Shown here: positions 51,947 through 60,222 of the stretch, piece by piece
Layout of the letters: each line of letters begins with the position of its first letter
Position numbering within the stretch: position 1 is the stretch's first letter
IMG/VR virus record: IMGVR_UViG_3300017996_000001
Location: 1 to 61,332 of that record
Reading direction: 5' to 3' (one strand)
Origin: a virus
Length of the DNA stretch: 61,332 nt
Program-made: the position numbers and the translations under genes
Notes under the pieces: generated by a model
Seen by the model: only the letters and a program-made list of their open reading frames with translations
Told to the model about the DNA's origin: nothing
Databases searched by the model: none

Positions 51947-53836
51947 TCAACATGATGCGTTATTATAGGGCACCGTGACATATTGTATATAGGAGTCAGG
52001 AGGAACTGGCCCCACCTGAGTTGTGCTCTGTGTAAAGGTATTTCCAAGGTGAGAGCATGCAGTTCCTACAAACGTATTCCCCGACACAATTCCTACTACC
52101 CCTGCCACATCTCCATACTGCGCACTGCTGTTGCCGAATATAGAATTTCCAGTCACAGCTACCTGAGTTCCAGCGGATGAGGCCACCCGAATTCCCTGGC
52201 AGGCAACACTCACCCCATTATTTGCTATCTGGTTTCCAGTCACCATCAGCTCGCTCAGGGTACCAAGCCCCTGGATTCCGCAGGCTGAGTTGCTGATAAC
52301 CTGGGTTCCAGTAATAGCTACCGAGGTATTATTAACCGAGAGGTGGATTCCGTCCCCAGTGTGGCTAGCGGCTGTGCTTCCAGCTCTACCAGTAACTGTT
52401 TGTCCAGCTCCTTGAAAGGACCCGCCAGAAATTGTATGCTGACTTCCGAAAGTGCTTAGAACTACCTCTCCTCCATTCCCTCCCCCATCATCCAAACCAA
52501 CTGCTCCGGTTAACTGAACTCCAGAGATCGGATTCCCGCTGGTTCCAACAAAGTGGAAACCTCCAGCAGTATTGGCCTGGGACTGCGGCCCATCCCAGTT
52601 GACTTGGATAGTTGACGTGCCAGCCCCTGCTCCTCCAATCCAATCATATCCCCAGCCGTTGTTGCCCTGGCTAAGGGTTCCATTCATAGCCCAGCGGAGT
52701 GGAATGGCACCAGTACTAGCACTAGCTGAGAATCCATCAGCATAGTTAAACTGAGCCACACATCCATTGCAGCTACTACCAGACGTAGACCCGAGGGTAA
52801 ATCCGTTGTTGTGATTGGCAGAGGTCACTCGATCAATAGTCATCCCAGACACACTAGTAGCCACACTAATGCCATCAGCCCCAGCGGAGGGAATTCCAAT
52901 CCGAGTAATGGAGAAGTCTGCAAGATGAATCCCAGCAGCAGCGGCCGCCGGGCAAAGCCCACTCACAGTACTGGAGTTAACCGTGATGGTGGTTTCAGAC
53001 TGCCCAGCTCCAAGCAAGTTAGTACCACTTGGAAGCACCAGGCAAGATGAGATAGTGAAGTTTCCAACTGGAAGGTAGACTGTGGAATAGTTCGTAATGC
53101 AAGATTGAATAGCAGCTGTGGAGTCATTAGTCCCTGTTGGGTCCGCGAAGCAATTCGCCACAGCATCCGTTGGTCCACCCTGAAATGCGCGAGAGACGCT
53201 TGAGTACCAAGTTCCAGGACTGCCACCATTAGTGGAAATGTAGACTGTCTGGCCAGTCTTGATCACTAGGGGTTGGCCCGCAGTCTGTCCCTGAAATGCA
53301 TCAGCACTTTGTGGGTTGACTGTTACATTTCCTCCCTGCTGGTTTGAAATCCAGAACCCAAAACCGCTGAATACCGTCGCGGCTACAGGCAGAGTATAGG
53401 CTATCGGTCCGGTGGCAATACGCTGGGTGAGCTGAAAGGCGCTTGTAACCGTAGTTGGACTTGAATCTGCGAATATCGGGAAGGACACAGTGCTAATTGC
53501 ATTTGAACTAGGCACTGGGACCTGAACTATCGTGTCCCAGATAGTATTGCCAAATTGGTCCTGCAGTACCTGGCGGTAGGTTCCTGTTCCCCAGATTATC
53601 GCTCGGCCGTTGGCATCCAGCCGGACTGGATTGGCATTAGCCGTAGTCAGGCCATTATCGAGATAAGTTGGTGCTGGGGTGGTAGTATTCGGAACATAGA
53701 AATAGACATACCCATTTGCATAGGGAACTCCATTCCCATCCGAGAATTGCTGCATTCCGTTGGGTAGCAGACTTTGGCCAGCGGCGAAGCTCACCAGACC
53801 TAGCCAAACCACCAACCCCAGCCACCAGGACTTCAT
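51947..53836 (-). CDS. Tailspike-like beta-helix protein with signal peptide and head-binding-like domain, 629 aa
   Basis: ATG at 53836-53834 with GGAG; five earlier in-frame residues are not needed. Residues 1-20 are a signal peptide (KSWWLG, Leu/Val core, AAG cleavage). Directly after it, SLLPNGMQQFSDGNGVPYAN, YVYFYVPNTTTPAPTYLDNG, RLDANGRAIIWGTGTYRQVL and DQFGNTIWDT are the familiar N-terminal domain by which tailspikes attach to phage tails. Residues about 230-600 are a pectate-lyase-type beta-helix (DSTAAIQSCITNYSTVYLPV). A virion-attachment domain behind a Sec signal is contradictory for cytoplasmic assembly. Confidence 0.75.
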   Translation of the reverse strand: MKSWWLGLVVWLGLVSFAAGQSLLPNGMQQFSDGNGVPYANGYVYFYVPNTTTPAPTYLDNGLTTANANPVRLDANGRAIIWGTGTYRQVLQDQFGNTIWDTIVQVPVPSSNAISTVSFPIFADSSPTTVTSAFQLTQRIATGPIAYTLPVAATVFSGFGFWISNQQGGNVTVNPQSADAFQGQTAGQPLVIKTGQTVYISTNGGSPGTWYSSVSRAFQGGPTDAVANCFADPTGTNDSTAAIQSCITNYSTVYLPVGNFTISSCLVLPSGTNLLGAGQSETTITVNSSTVSGLCPAAAAAGIHLADFSITRIGIPSAGADGISVATSVSGMTIDRVTSANHNNGFTLGSTSGSSCNGCVAQFNYADGFSASASTGAIPLRWAMNGTLSQGNNGWGYDWIGGAGAGTSTIQVNWDGPQSQANTAGGFHFVGTSGNPISGVQLTGAVGLDDGGGNGGEVVLSTFGSQHTISGGSFQGAGQTVTGRAGSTAASHTGDGIHLSVNNTSVAITGTQVISNSACGIQGLGTLSELMVTGNQIANNGVSVACQGIRVASSAGTQVAVTGNSIFGNSSAQYGDVAGVVGIVSGNTFVGTACSHLGNTFTQSTTQVGPVPPDSYIQYVTVPYNNASC

Positions 53837-53837
53837 G

Positions 53838-54047
53838 CTACTCTCCAGCAATCTTGCAGGCAGAAGACAGGGAACCTTTGCCTCCTGAGGTCTTATGTCG
53901 GATAGAGGTCATATGCTCAGTATCCCACTCAGGAAAGTCTGAAGCCTTCCGAGCAGTCCGAAGACCACTCTGCTCCGGATAGCAGTTGCCAAGACTTGGA
54001 CTCTGCTCCATGCCGGCAATTGCCTTAGTGCTATTAAGCTTTGCCAT
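53838..54047 (-). CDS. Small protein, 69 aa
   Basis: ATG at 54047 (a GTG at 54050 is also in frame) after GGAGG. AKLNSTKAIAGMEQSPSLGN then SIRHKTSGGKGSL; Gly/Ser/Lys-rich, no membrane segment. Unknown; located between the tailspike gene and the Cys-tailed protein. Confidence 0.45.
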   Translation of the reverse strand: MAKLNSTKAIAGMEQSPSLGNCYPEQSGLRTARKASDFPEWDTEHMTSIRHKTSGGKGSLSSACKIAGE

Positions 54048-54060
54048 CACGAGTCCCTCC

Positions 54061-54339
54061 TTACTTGCAGCACGGCTTCATGCCGCTGAGCTTCTCGTGG
54101 CGAACATTAGCCGAGTCCTTCATCCCGCCATGCCCAGTAGCCTGACTGGTCGGATGCTCGCCATGCAGGACGCTGGAGGGCTTACCAATCGACAGCTTGG
54201 GGTCCGAGCCAGCTGCGGTCCTTCCAGCTAAGCCCCGAGTCTCATTCCCAACTCCGCCCATAGCTGGCGCCTGGCGGATATGCGCCGCAGGCTTAGAGGC
54301 ACTCGCAACTCGTGCCACTGGCATATTTCCTTTTCCCAT
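54061..54339 (-). CDS. Gly/Ala/Ser-rich small protein with CC end, 92 aa
   Basis: ATG at 54339-54337 after AAGGAG. Basic, low-complexity (VARVASASKPAAHIRQAPAM, then GHGGMKDSANVRHEKLSG), ending KPCCK. No structure predicted by eye. Phage head-to-tail regions often hold such disordered proteins. Function unknown. Confidence 0.5.
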   Translation of the reverse strand: MGKGNMPVARVASASKPAAHIRQAPAMGGVGNETRGLAGRTAAGSDPKLSIGKPSSVLHGEHPTSQATGHGGMKDSANVRHEKLSGMKPCCK

Positions 54340-54374
54340 TTCAGTTCTCCTTGATTACAATCTAGTCCTTGATA

Positions 54375-54896
54375 CTATAATCCGTCGCTTGCTATCTGGC
54401 AAGACGCCCGAATACCCAAAATCGGATAATGTGTCTCAACCCGCGAGCCGCCTATCCAGTGCCATACACTTCGCGGGGCGTTTTCGATAGCCTCCCCGAG
54501 GTCTCCCGAGATCTTGTATCCTGTCATCCCAACTCTTAGCTTCTTAGCTACGACAACTCCTACTACTGGTCGTCCATAGACGCACCTAAGCACTGGCTCA
54601 TAGAGTGTCCTAAGCTCATCATGCGCACCAGTGGACCAAGTGTGCTTTGCTTCCAGTACCACGACATGACTAGGGGTAACTCGGATGAAATCCGGCTGAC
54701 AAAAGCCGCCTCCATTTCGGTCCTCAAATCTAAACCAGGGCCCAAATTCCCAGCTAGCATCCAGAGCTCTGGCAAGCTCCTTCTCGTACTTACAGCCAAG
54801 TCTCTTGGCTCCTCGGGGCCGACGGATGCCAGGCCAAGGACTAGTTTCTGATCTTTCTGCACTGACCAGTCCTACTATGATTCGTTTCACAGCCAA
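54375..54896 (-). CDS. PD-(D/E)XK nuclease-fold protein, 173 aa
   Basis: GCKYEKELARALDASW near 34, GGGFCQPDFI near 62 and VVVLEAKHTW near 78 give the nuclease triad E39?-D69-E82-x-K84 of PD-(D/E)XK enzymes (restriction-type or Holliday-junction resolvase-like). The following helices (HDELRTLYEPVLRCVYGRPV) complete the fold. It could resolve branched DNA before packaging, or degrade host DNA. Placed between lysis-type genes and structural adhesins. Overlaps the upstream gene by 10 bases. Confidence 0.7.
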   Translation of the reverse strand: MAVKRIIVGLVSAERSETSPWPGIRRPRGAKRLGCKYEKELARALDASWEFGPWFRFEDRNGGGFCQPDFIRVTPSHVVVLEAKHTWSTGAHDELRTLYEPVLRCVYGRPVVGVVVAKKLRVGMTGYKISGDLGEAIENAPRSVWHWIGGSRVETHYPILGIRASCQIASDGL

Positions 54897-55171
54897 GTTT
54901 TCCCAGTCACGAAGTGGTACAACAGTGAAATGGCAGTCCCAACTCCAGCTAGCAAAGCTGCAACTGCTATTGAAATAACTGAGTAGGTCACAGCATTTGA
55001 GGCAGACTCAGACAATTGTCGTAGCCGCCTGACGTGGTGAAAGTCAGCTCGAAGAGCTGCCATATCATCCTTGCTGTCAATATCCGTCCCAAAGGCCTGA
55101 AGCATGAACATGCGCACAGTATGCTCAGCTGCCTCATGAATATACTCCCTCATCTTGTCATCATCTGTCAT
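54887..55171 (-). CDS. Small C-terminal-anchored membrane protein, 94 aa
   Basis: ATGA overlap at 55171. MTDDDKMREYIHEAAEHTVR then FGTDIDSKDDMAALRADFHH and VRRLRQLSESASNAV, followed by one transmembrane segment (VISIAVAALLAGVGTAISLL) near the C-terminus. The 'D-I-D-S-x-x-D-M-x-x-L-R-A-D-F-x-H-V-R-R' stretch is common in small phage proteins next to endolysins. Candidate holin or lysis accessory. Confidence 0.6.
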   Translation of the reverse strand: MTDDDKMREYIHEAAEHTVRMFMLQAFGTDIDSKDDMAALRADFHHVRRLRQLSESASNAVTYSVISIAVAALLAGVGTAISLLYHFVTGKTWL

Positions 55172-55386
55172 GACGCGGCTCCTTCATCCTCGACTCCAAA
55201 CAGATGGAGCACAATGGTAAGCTCAATCCCTCGCCTGTTTTGTGTATCCAACCGTCTAGCCCTCCAGATAAAGGCCTCTTCTAGCGCTGCCTTAACGTTT
55301 TCCAGCAATTCCTTGCGTTCACCGTTAGCAAGTAATGAAGGCTGTTGCGCCAACCTCTCGTAAAGTTTTGCTGGAATCTCAACCAC
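55168..55386 (-). CDS. Small protein, 72 aa, GTG start
   Basis: GTG at 55386-55384 shares its G with the TAG of the upstream gene (TAGTG) and has AAGGAAAA upstream; the longer in-frame ATG is less likely. VVEIPAKLYERLAQQPSLLA then ELLENVKAALEEAFIWRARR, helical throughout, no membrane segment. Coupled to membrane proteins on both sides, so it may be a lysis-cassette component. Confidence 0.5.
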   Translation of the reverse strand: MVEIPAKLYERLAQQPSLLANGERKELLENVKAALEEAFIWRARRLDTQNRRGIELTIVLHLFGVEDEGAAS

Positions 55387-55655
55387 TAGCCATTTTCCTT
55401 GCTGCCAGGAGTATAAGGCGTCATAGCCCAACCATTACTGAAGAAATGAACCGCCAGCGCGCCGGAAAACACTCCACAAATCCAGATCGCTAGCGGGAAC
55501 TTAAACCCGATTTCAGCAATGAAAAATGACAACGTATCAGAATGCCCATTAGCATCCGGATGCGCCAGCGCCCACCATTCAGTCCCAGTGAAAAACAAGA
55601 TAGAGCCCAGCAAACCTGCCAGCCAAACCCATCCAAGATTGAACTTTAGACTCAT
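55386..55655 (-). CDS. Two-segment membrane protein, 89 aa (holin candidate)
   Basis: ATG at 55655 after TAAGGAGG. First transmembrane segment at about 9-23 (VWLAGLLGSILFFTG), second at about 53-72 (FPLAIWICGVFSGALAVHFF), with a polar loop between. Small two-segment proteins next to an endolysin are typical class II-like holins, but other roles are possible. Confidence 0.5.
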   Translation of the reverse strand: MSLKFNLGWVWLAGLLGSILFFTGTEWWALAHPDANGHSDTLSFFIAEIGFKFPLAIWICGVFSGALAVHFFSNGWAMTPYTPGSKENG

Positions 55656-55665
55656 TACAGCCTCC

Positions 55666-55740
55666 TTAGAGTAAATTAAGGTACAGAATCAGTCCAGCCA
55701 GGACCAAACCAGTCACAACTCCTGCAAAAAACTTAATCAC
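55666..55740 (-). CDS. Membrane microprotein, 24 aa
   Basis: GTG at 55740-55738 overlaps the TGA of the upstream gene (GTGA) and the TAA is followed at once by GGAGG for the next gene. The product (MIKFFAGVVTGLVLAGLILY, then NLL) is a single transmembrane segment with one Lys. Too short for most annotation tools. Coupling on both sides supports translation. Confidence 0.55.
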   Translation of the reverse strand: MIKFFAGVVTGLVLAGLILYLNLL

Positions 55741-56249
55741 TTGAGTGCCGCCAAGGTCGCTGCGCCGGTCGTGATGCCCGTCACCATGTTAAGCAGCGTT
55801 AACTTCTGGAAATTCGCTAAGGCTGCGCAGCCGGTCATGAGAGGAGAATTCGGCTGGAACGCCACGATCAGGTCAGTTCCGATCTCGATGTCAACCGCGA
55901 GATGAAGCTTCGGCATCTGGTCGGCGGTTGGAAGCGTCGCGATCTGATTCACGAAGGTAAGAATCGGCTGGAAGCACGCCACCGTCATCGTATCGGGCGG
56001 AACGGCAACCCCCGCGAGTTTGATCGCCATTGTCAAATCCGCCGCCGCATCGGCAGTAACCCACGCCCGAACCTTGTCGATCATCTGATCAATCGAGAGC
56101 GACTTGTTACCGGTTCCATTGAGGTTCAGCGGATCGAATGGGAGGGGGATAGGGAGGCCGGCGACAGGCACGGGTGGCACCAGGTCTTTCGCCAGCGCTG
56201 GCCCCATGGCGAGCGCAAGACCAAATCCAGCGGCAAGAATTCGTTTCAT
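55737..56249 (-). CDS. Secreted protein, 170 aa
   Basis: Signal peptide 1-20 (KRILAAG, hydrophobic core, ALA cleavage). The mature part has a Pro-rich start (VPPVPVAGLPIPLPFDPLNL), then a helical body with ACFQPILTFV and GCAALANFQKL containing two Cys that could pair. No enzymatic motif. CG-rich like the other foreign-looking genes. Lies between the cysteine peptidase and the membrane microprotein. Family not recognised. Confidence 0.55.
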   Translation of the reverse strand: MKRILAAGFGLALAMGPALAKDLVPPVPVAGLPIPLPFDPLNLNGTGNKSLSIDQMIDKVRAWVTADAAADLTMAIKLAGVAVPPDTMTVACFQPILTFVNQIATLPTADQMPKLHLAVDIEIGTDLIVAFQPNSPLMTGCAALANFQKLTLLNMVTGITTGAATLAALK

Positions 56250-56250
56250 G

Positions 56251-57003
56251 TCATCCTCCAGAGATTGCGGTCATGTAGCCCTGCAGGGCACTGACATCGA
56301 TGCCGCCGGGCGACTTAGCATTCGCGATCCACGCCGCCGGCAGGACAGCGTGAACCTCGTCGCAATATTTCAGAAACCACGTCCATGTTGCTTTCTTGAG
56401 GACGCCCCAAGTGATTACGGTAATATAGGTCTCATCGTAATCAACTAAGACTATACAGTGGCCGCCCCATCCCCCAGGCTCGCTTCCCGGCCCAGCGACA
56501 TAATCCCAAATATCCTGCGTCTGTGCATTGAGAGGCAGGGCGACGCCCAGGTAAAGACCAGGGAACAAGAACGCTCCCTGCTTCACATGATCGACATTCT
56601 GCGGCTCGACGGTCGCATGGCCGATAAGGTGTCGGCCAAGAATCCCGTGCGTCTGCCAGAAGTTGAGCACATCAACCTCGACGCCGCCCCGGTCTGTCGA
56701 AGGATCGGCCGGATTGTACCCGGTCGATGCCGAATAGAAGGCGATGACGTTCGCGGTCGAGGGATTGAAGTGCCGCGCCGTTTCCATGGTCGCGATTTCT
56801 TCAAGATGATAGCACCCGGCGGCAGTACAGTCGCCAAGATTGTCATTCCCAAGCATTCCCCAATCGGAGCGCCCTTGGGACCATGAATGCGCTGCGGGGG
56901 CCGCTGGGACAATATCAGCAAGGACCGACATCATCCGAGGCACGCGGTCGTCGATGCGCGCAGGCAGCTTCCCCAGCTTCATGAGCGAATGATCCACAGA
57001 CAT
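56251..57003 (-). CDS. Papain-like cysteine peptidase-fold protein, 250 aa
   Basis: ATG at 57003 after AAAAGGAG. LGNDNLGDCTAAGCYHLEEI at 51-70 holds the candidate nucleophile Cys59 and an Asn/Asp-rich oxyanion loop, and GGHCIVLVDYDETYITVITWG at about 180-200 holds His182 and the 'W-G' that follows the third catalytic strand in papain/C39-like folds. No signal peptide. Substrate unknown; could cleave peptidoglycan peptides, a host protein or a virion protein. The neighbouring secreted gene and CG-rich composition mark it as accessory. Confidence 0.6.
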   Translation of the reverse strand: MSVDHSLMKLGKLPARIDDRVPRMMSVLADIVPAAPAAHSWSQGRSDWGMLGNDNLGDCTAAGCYHLEEIATMETARHFNPSTANVIAFYSASTGYNPADPSTDRGGVEVDVLNFWQTHGILGRHLIGHATVEPQNVDHVKQGAFLFPGLYLGVALPLNAQTQDIWDYVAGPGSEPGGWGGHCIVLVDYDETYITVITWGVLKKATWTWFLKYCDEVHAVLPAAWIANAKSPGGIDVSALQGYMTAISGG

Positions 57004-57005
57004 GA

Positions 57006-57425
57006 CTAGGCTCCTTTTGCTGGAATTGCCGCACCCGGCGACTGGGCCTGCAGCTTGCCGATCTTGGATAGAATCAGGTCTGCCATCTCAGTCTCAGCTT
57101 TTTCCTGTGTAAAGCCGAGGGCACTAATCTCGTTTGGAATCTTAGCTATAGCTTCACGGGCTAAATCTGCAATTACCGGGTCTCGTAAGTCCACTACCAG
57201 ATTAGACAGCGTTCCCGCCTGGCTAGCCCACCATTTTTCCGCCGCAGCCTCGGCTGCTGAGTGAAAAATAGCCCAAAACTGGTTCAGCAGGTCAAAATCC
57301 TGCTTACTTAAGTGTTTACTGAGTACCTGATATAGCAAATGGCTCAGTATTCCTAGGACGATAGTAACCATCCCAGTCAAAATCTGAACCAAAATCGGCC
57401 CAATTAGCACCAGAGTATCATGCAT
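57006..57425 (-). CDS. LLH-type holin candidate, 139 aa
   Basis: ATG at 57425 after AAGGAG. One transmembrane segment at about 6-30 (VLIGPILVQILTGMVTIVLG) and a long soluble helical C-terminus (AIFHSAAEAAAEKWWASQAG, IADLAREAIAKIP). This layout (N-terminal membrane helix, charged coiled tail with 'A-x-x-x-A-x-E') is that of the Holin_LLH/phage holin superfamily 6 proteins. Next to the GH24 endolysin, which supports a lysis role. Confidence 0.6.
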   Translation of the reverse strand: MHDTLVLIGPILVQILTGMVTIVLGILSHLLYQVLSKHLSKQDFDLLNQFWAIFHSAAEAAAEKWWASQAGTLSNLVVDLRDPVIADLAREAIAKIPNEISALGFTQEKAETEMADLILSKIGKLQAQSPGAAIPAKGA

Positions 57426-57435
57426 GACAGGCTCC

Positions 57436-57861
57436 TTAGGTTAGAAATTGGGCTCTCTCGGCCTTTCGGCGCCCCAACAGTTCTGCTGGATGGTCCCAAA
57501 GCAGAAAATCGTCAGCAGCAGCGCCCACATTCCCCTGATTGAACATCTTCACCGTGCTAGAGCTGGCAAATCCACCAACTCCAATATTAAAGCATAGTGA
57601 GCAGTAGGCATCGAACTGATTTTGGCTCATTGGCAGCCTGACAGCTCGATTTACCTCAGCCATTGTCGGCCCAAGATCTTGGCGCAGGATCTGGATTGCA
57701 TAGTCTCGAGTCCAGACTATACCATTTGAGACCCTAGGAGGGCTCATCCTTCCAGTATGCCCTACTCCAATGGTCAAAATTCCCCTTGAGTCACGATAGG
57801 CCTTGAGTATCAGGCCCTCGCGCTGCACGATAGCTTCTAGTCCTGCTTGGCTGATTTCCAT
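57436..57861 (-). CDS. GH24 endolysin (T4-type lysozyme), 141 aa
   Basis: ATG at 57861 after TAGGAG. The catalytic triad E15-x8-D24-x5-T30 is intact (VQREGLILKAYRDSRGILTI), followed by GVGHTG and a helical lobe (MSQNQFDAYCSLCFNIGVGG). No signal peptide, so export needs a holin. Cleaves the glycan backbone of host peptidoglycan. Its composition is core-like, in contrast to its CG-rich neighbours on both sides. Confidence 0.9.
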   Translation of the reverse strand: MEISQAGLEAIVQREGLILKAYRDSRGILTIGVGHTGRMSPPRVSNGIVWTRDYAIQILRQDLGPTMAEVNRAVRLPMSQNQFDAYCSLCFNIGVGGFASSSTVKMFNQGNVGAAADDFLLWDHPAELLGRRKAERAQFLT

Positions 57862-57877
57862 ATCAGTATACTCCTAG

Positions 57878-59473
57878 CTAAAGACCGCATGGTTTGGTGA
57901 TCAGGCCAGAATTTTCGTAGATCGTCGTTCCACTAACACTGAGATAGACGATGCCTTTGAGATAGGGCGGATAGTCAGGATCCGACGCACATGCCGTGCT
58001 CGGCGGCTGGTAGCCCTTCCCGCTCGATCCCGAGACTGTCGGCGTCAGGTCATAAATCGGCGTGTTCGCCGTCGCCGACGACCCGTTCCATCCCATGCAC
58101 GCGACCGTCGTCGCATAGCCAGAACAGTTCGGCGCGCTAACCCAATTCGTCAGCAGATCACTGACATTGTTGAACGCCGCGCTTTCGTAGGTGTTCGTGC
58201 CGTAGCTCTCGCCGCCATAGGCCGTCGCGCTGTCGGTCGTGTCGCAGGAGCCGGATACGCAAGAACCGGAGATCGCCCAGAAGATATTTTGCGAATTGGC
58301 CGGGCTTGACCCCTGGTTGCCAAAGTTCGTGCCGGGGACGTTGCTACCGACCAGCAGCGCGTAAAGGGTCACGGCAGAGCCGTTATTCCCTTGATGAGCG
58401 TAATTTGTCTGCGCGATATTGTTGTAGATGTATGTCGTCCAAGGAATAGCCGTGCCGCTGGAGTTGTTTGTGTTGATCTCGCCGGCCGATCCTGTTCCGA
58501 TGTCACCAGCATATTGATTATTTGCATAAAATGTATTGTTGTAAATCTTTATGACCGGATTGCTGCTGTTGAAATTCTGGTAGAAGTAGTTAAACCCATA
58601 CCGCGCATTGTCCCATGCAATATTGTTCTTGGCGATACCTTGGCCGGTGTAGCCATGAGCGTCCCACGTGTCGAACATGAAACCCTCGCCGTCCGTGGCG
58701 CAATGAACGAGGCCGGCATAAGAAAAATTCTGCGACCAAAAAACATGCGTGCCGGTCGTCGAGTCTCCGATGAAGTTGGCCGGCCCCGGGTCGTCGATCG
58801 CCGCGACGCAAATCGGATCATTGTTCGCGTTGACGGCAATCGACCCTACTACGGCAAACTCATCGATGCCGTTGCCGGGAACATTGTGGTTCTTGCCGCC
58901 ATCTCCCGTGCCAAATCCATCGTGACTATTTTCAGAAATGTCATTGATGAACGCGATGTAATGATATTGCGTCGTTCCGGTCGCGGTGGCGTCCGCCAAA
59001 TAGGCGTAGCCCGTTGCGCCGGCAACCCATCCTTCTACCGCCCAATTATTTGCGGCGATGTCGAAGACGTTTCCGCTGGCTCCGGTATCAGAGCATGCGA
59101 AAGCGGTTTGGCAAACAACCGTCGCGAAATAGACGCCGCCTGTCCCGTCTATGCCGCCGGTCGTCGATGGACAACTGGACGCGCTTGTCGTGATGGCCAG
59201 AGAGCCACTGTAGGTTCCCGACTGAGCAATGATCACATCACCGCAGTTTACGGCATGATTAGGCGTACACCATGGCCCTGTCGATCCAGAGCCATGAGTT
59301 GTCTCCTTGCCGTCGTAGGAATCGCTGCACCCGCTTGACGCCATGTAATAGGGCACATCGCCAGTCGGCAGCGAAAAGATCGTCTGCGGCGCCGTTCCGC
59401 TCACAAGAATTAGCGTGTTTCCTTGCAGCAGCAAGCAACAAAGAGCAACGAATATACCGGCTATCTTCTTCAA
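57878..59473 (-). CDS. Secreted right-handed beta-helix protein, 531 aa
   Basis: TTG start at 59473-59471 overlaps the previous stop (TTGA); no ATG is near. The first 20 residues (KKIAGIFVALCCLLLQG) are a signal peptide, with a poor cleavage site. Then the pattern of a parallel beta-helix: CGDVIIAQSGTYSGSLAITT, NVFDIAANNWAVEGWVAG, NNIAWDNARYGFNYFYQNFN, VIKIYNNTFYANNQYAG. The body is Asn/Gly/Ser-rich with several Cys. Polysaccharide lyases (PL9-like) and adhesins share this fold; I see no diagnostic catalytic site. Probably acts on host surface polysaccharide. Confidence 0.65.
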   Translation of the reverse strand: MKKIAGIFVALCCLLLQGNTLILVSGTAPQTIFSLPTGDVPYYMASSGCSDSYDGKETTHGSGSTGPWCTPNHAVNCGDVIIAQSGTYSGSLAITTSASSCPSTTGGIDGTGGVYFATVVCQTAFACSDTGASGNVFDIAANNWAVEGWVAGATGYAYLADATATGTTQYHYIAFINDISENSHDGFGTGDGGKNHNVPGNGIDEFAVVGSIAVNANNDPICVAAIDDPGPANFIGDSTTGTHVFWSQNFSYAGLVHCATDGEGFMFDTWDAHGYTGQGIAKNNIAWDNARYGFNYFYQNFNSSNPVIKIYNNTFYANNQYAGDIGTGSAGEINTNNSSGTAIPWTTYIYNNIAQTNYAHQGNNGSAVTLYALLVGSNVPGTNFGNQGSSPANSQNIFWAISGSCVSGSCDTTDSATAYGGESYGTNTYESAAFNNVSDLLTNWVSAPNCSGYATTVACMGWNGSSATANTPIYDLTPTVSGSSGKGYQPPSTACASDPDYPPYLKGIVYLSVSGTTIYENSGLITKPCGL

Positions 59474-60222
59474 TTCCCGGCCCCCGTGGTCGACAAATTA
59501 TGCCTAACAGCGGCGCCGCCTGTCGGCTCGAAAGAGACAATGATCGCCGACACATACTGGCTCGCGCTGGTGCCCGAATAGGTTAGCGCGCTCGTCCCGC
59601 TGTTGGTCTGGTATGACGAAATGAAACTTCCAGAGAGAGCGGAGGGGGTATTCGGCGGAGCGGTGCTCCATGTCCCCGAACCAGTAACCGCGATGGTGCC
59701 TCCGTTCGCATAGGCCACGCCAAAATATAACTCATTGGCAACCGCCGCACTTCCATTACCAGTCACGGTCCATGTAGTAGCATACGCGTTTGAAGATGTC
59801 GTTGTTGCGGTGTCTAAAGTCGCATATCCTGTGGTATAGACCGGAGACAGCGAGATATAAGTCGCCTGCGCGCCATCGCTCGCGGTGAAAGTTATGGTGT
59901 CTGTGCCGCCGGTCAGCGCATGCGTCGTGACGCAATAAAATATCTCGATCCATGTGCTTGTCGAAATGACCTGTGTCGTGATTTGATGGTAGCCGCTGCA
60001 ATTTCCTTGGCTGTCAGTCACTGTGTCGCTGGCGGGCCCCGACGAACCGCCGTTGTAAACCGGGACAACGATTAGAGCGCCTGCCGGCACTGTGGTCGCG
60101 GCGGTGACAACCGAAGTCGCCGAGTTGAAAGTAGCGGTGTCGCCAATATTCGTCACCGCCGCCTGTGCAGCAGCGCACCAAAGGCCCGCAATGATCGCGA
60201 GAGAGGCTAGAAGGCGGCGCAT
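59470..60222 (-). CDS. Secreted Ser/Thr-rich beta protein, 250 aa
   Basis: ATG at 60222-60220 overlaps the upstream stop (TAATG); the longer in-frame start at 60282 is not used. Signal peptide 1-22 (RRLLASL, hydrophobic core, AQA). The mature part (ATTVPAGALIVVPVYNGGSS, TDSQGNCSGYHQITTQVIST, WSTAPPNTPSALSGSFISSY) is a beta-sandwich pattern common in phage and bacterial extracellular proteins, with repeats of Ser/Thr. No enzymatic motif. Confidence 0.6.
   Translation of the reverse strand: MRRLLASLAIIAGLWCAAAQAAVTNIGDTATFNSATSVVTAATTVPAGALIVVPVYNGGSSGPASDTVTDSQGNCSGYHQITTQVISTSTWIEIFYCVTTHALTGGTDTITFTASDGAQATYISLSPVYTTGYATLDTATTTSSNAYATTWTVTGNGSAAVANELYFGVAYANGGTIAVTGSGTWSTAPPNTPSALSGSFISSYQTNSGTSALTYSGTSASQYVSAIIVSFEPTGGAAVRHNLSTTGAGN

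Noticed and set aside
51795-51953. 52-codon - strand frame overlapping the 51883 gene start
   Set aside because: Overlaps a strong signal-peptide gene with its own AAGGAG; the product is highly charged and not supported.
58391-59338. 315-codon + strand frame opposite the secreted beta-helix gene
   Set aside because: Typical of CG-rich antisense frames; the - strand frame has a signal peptide and beta-helix pattern.
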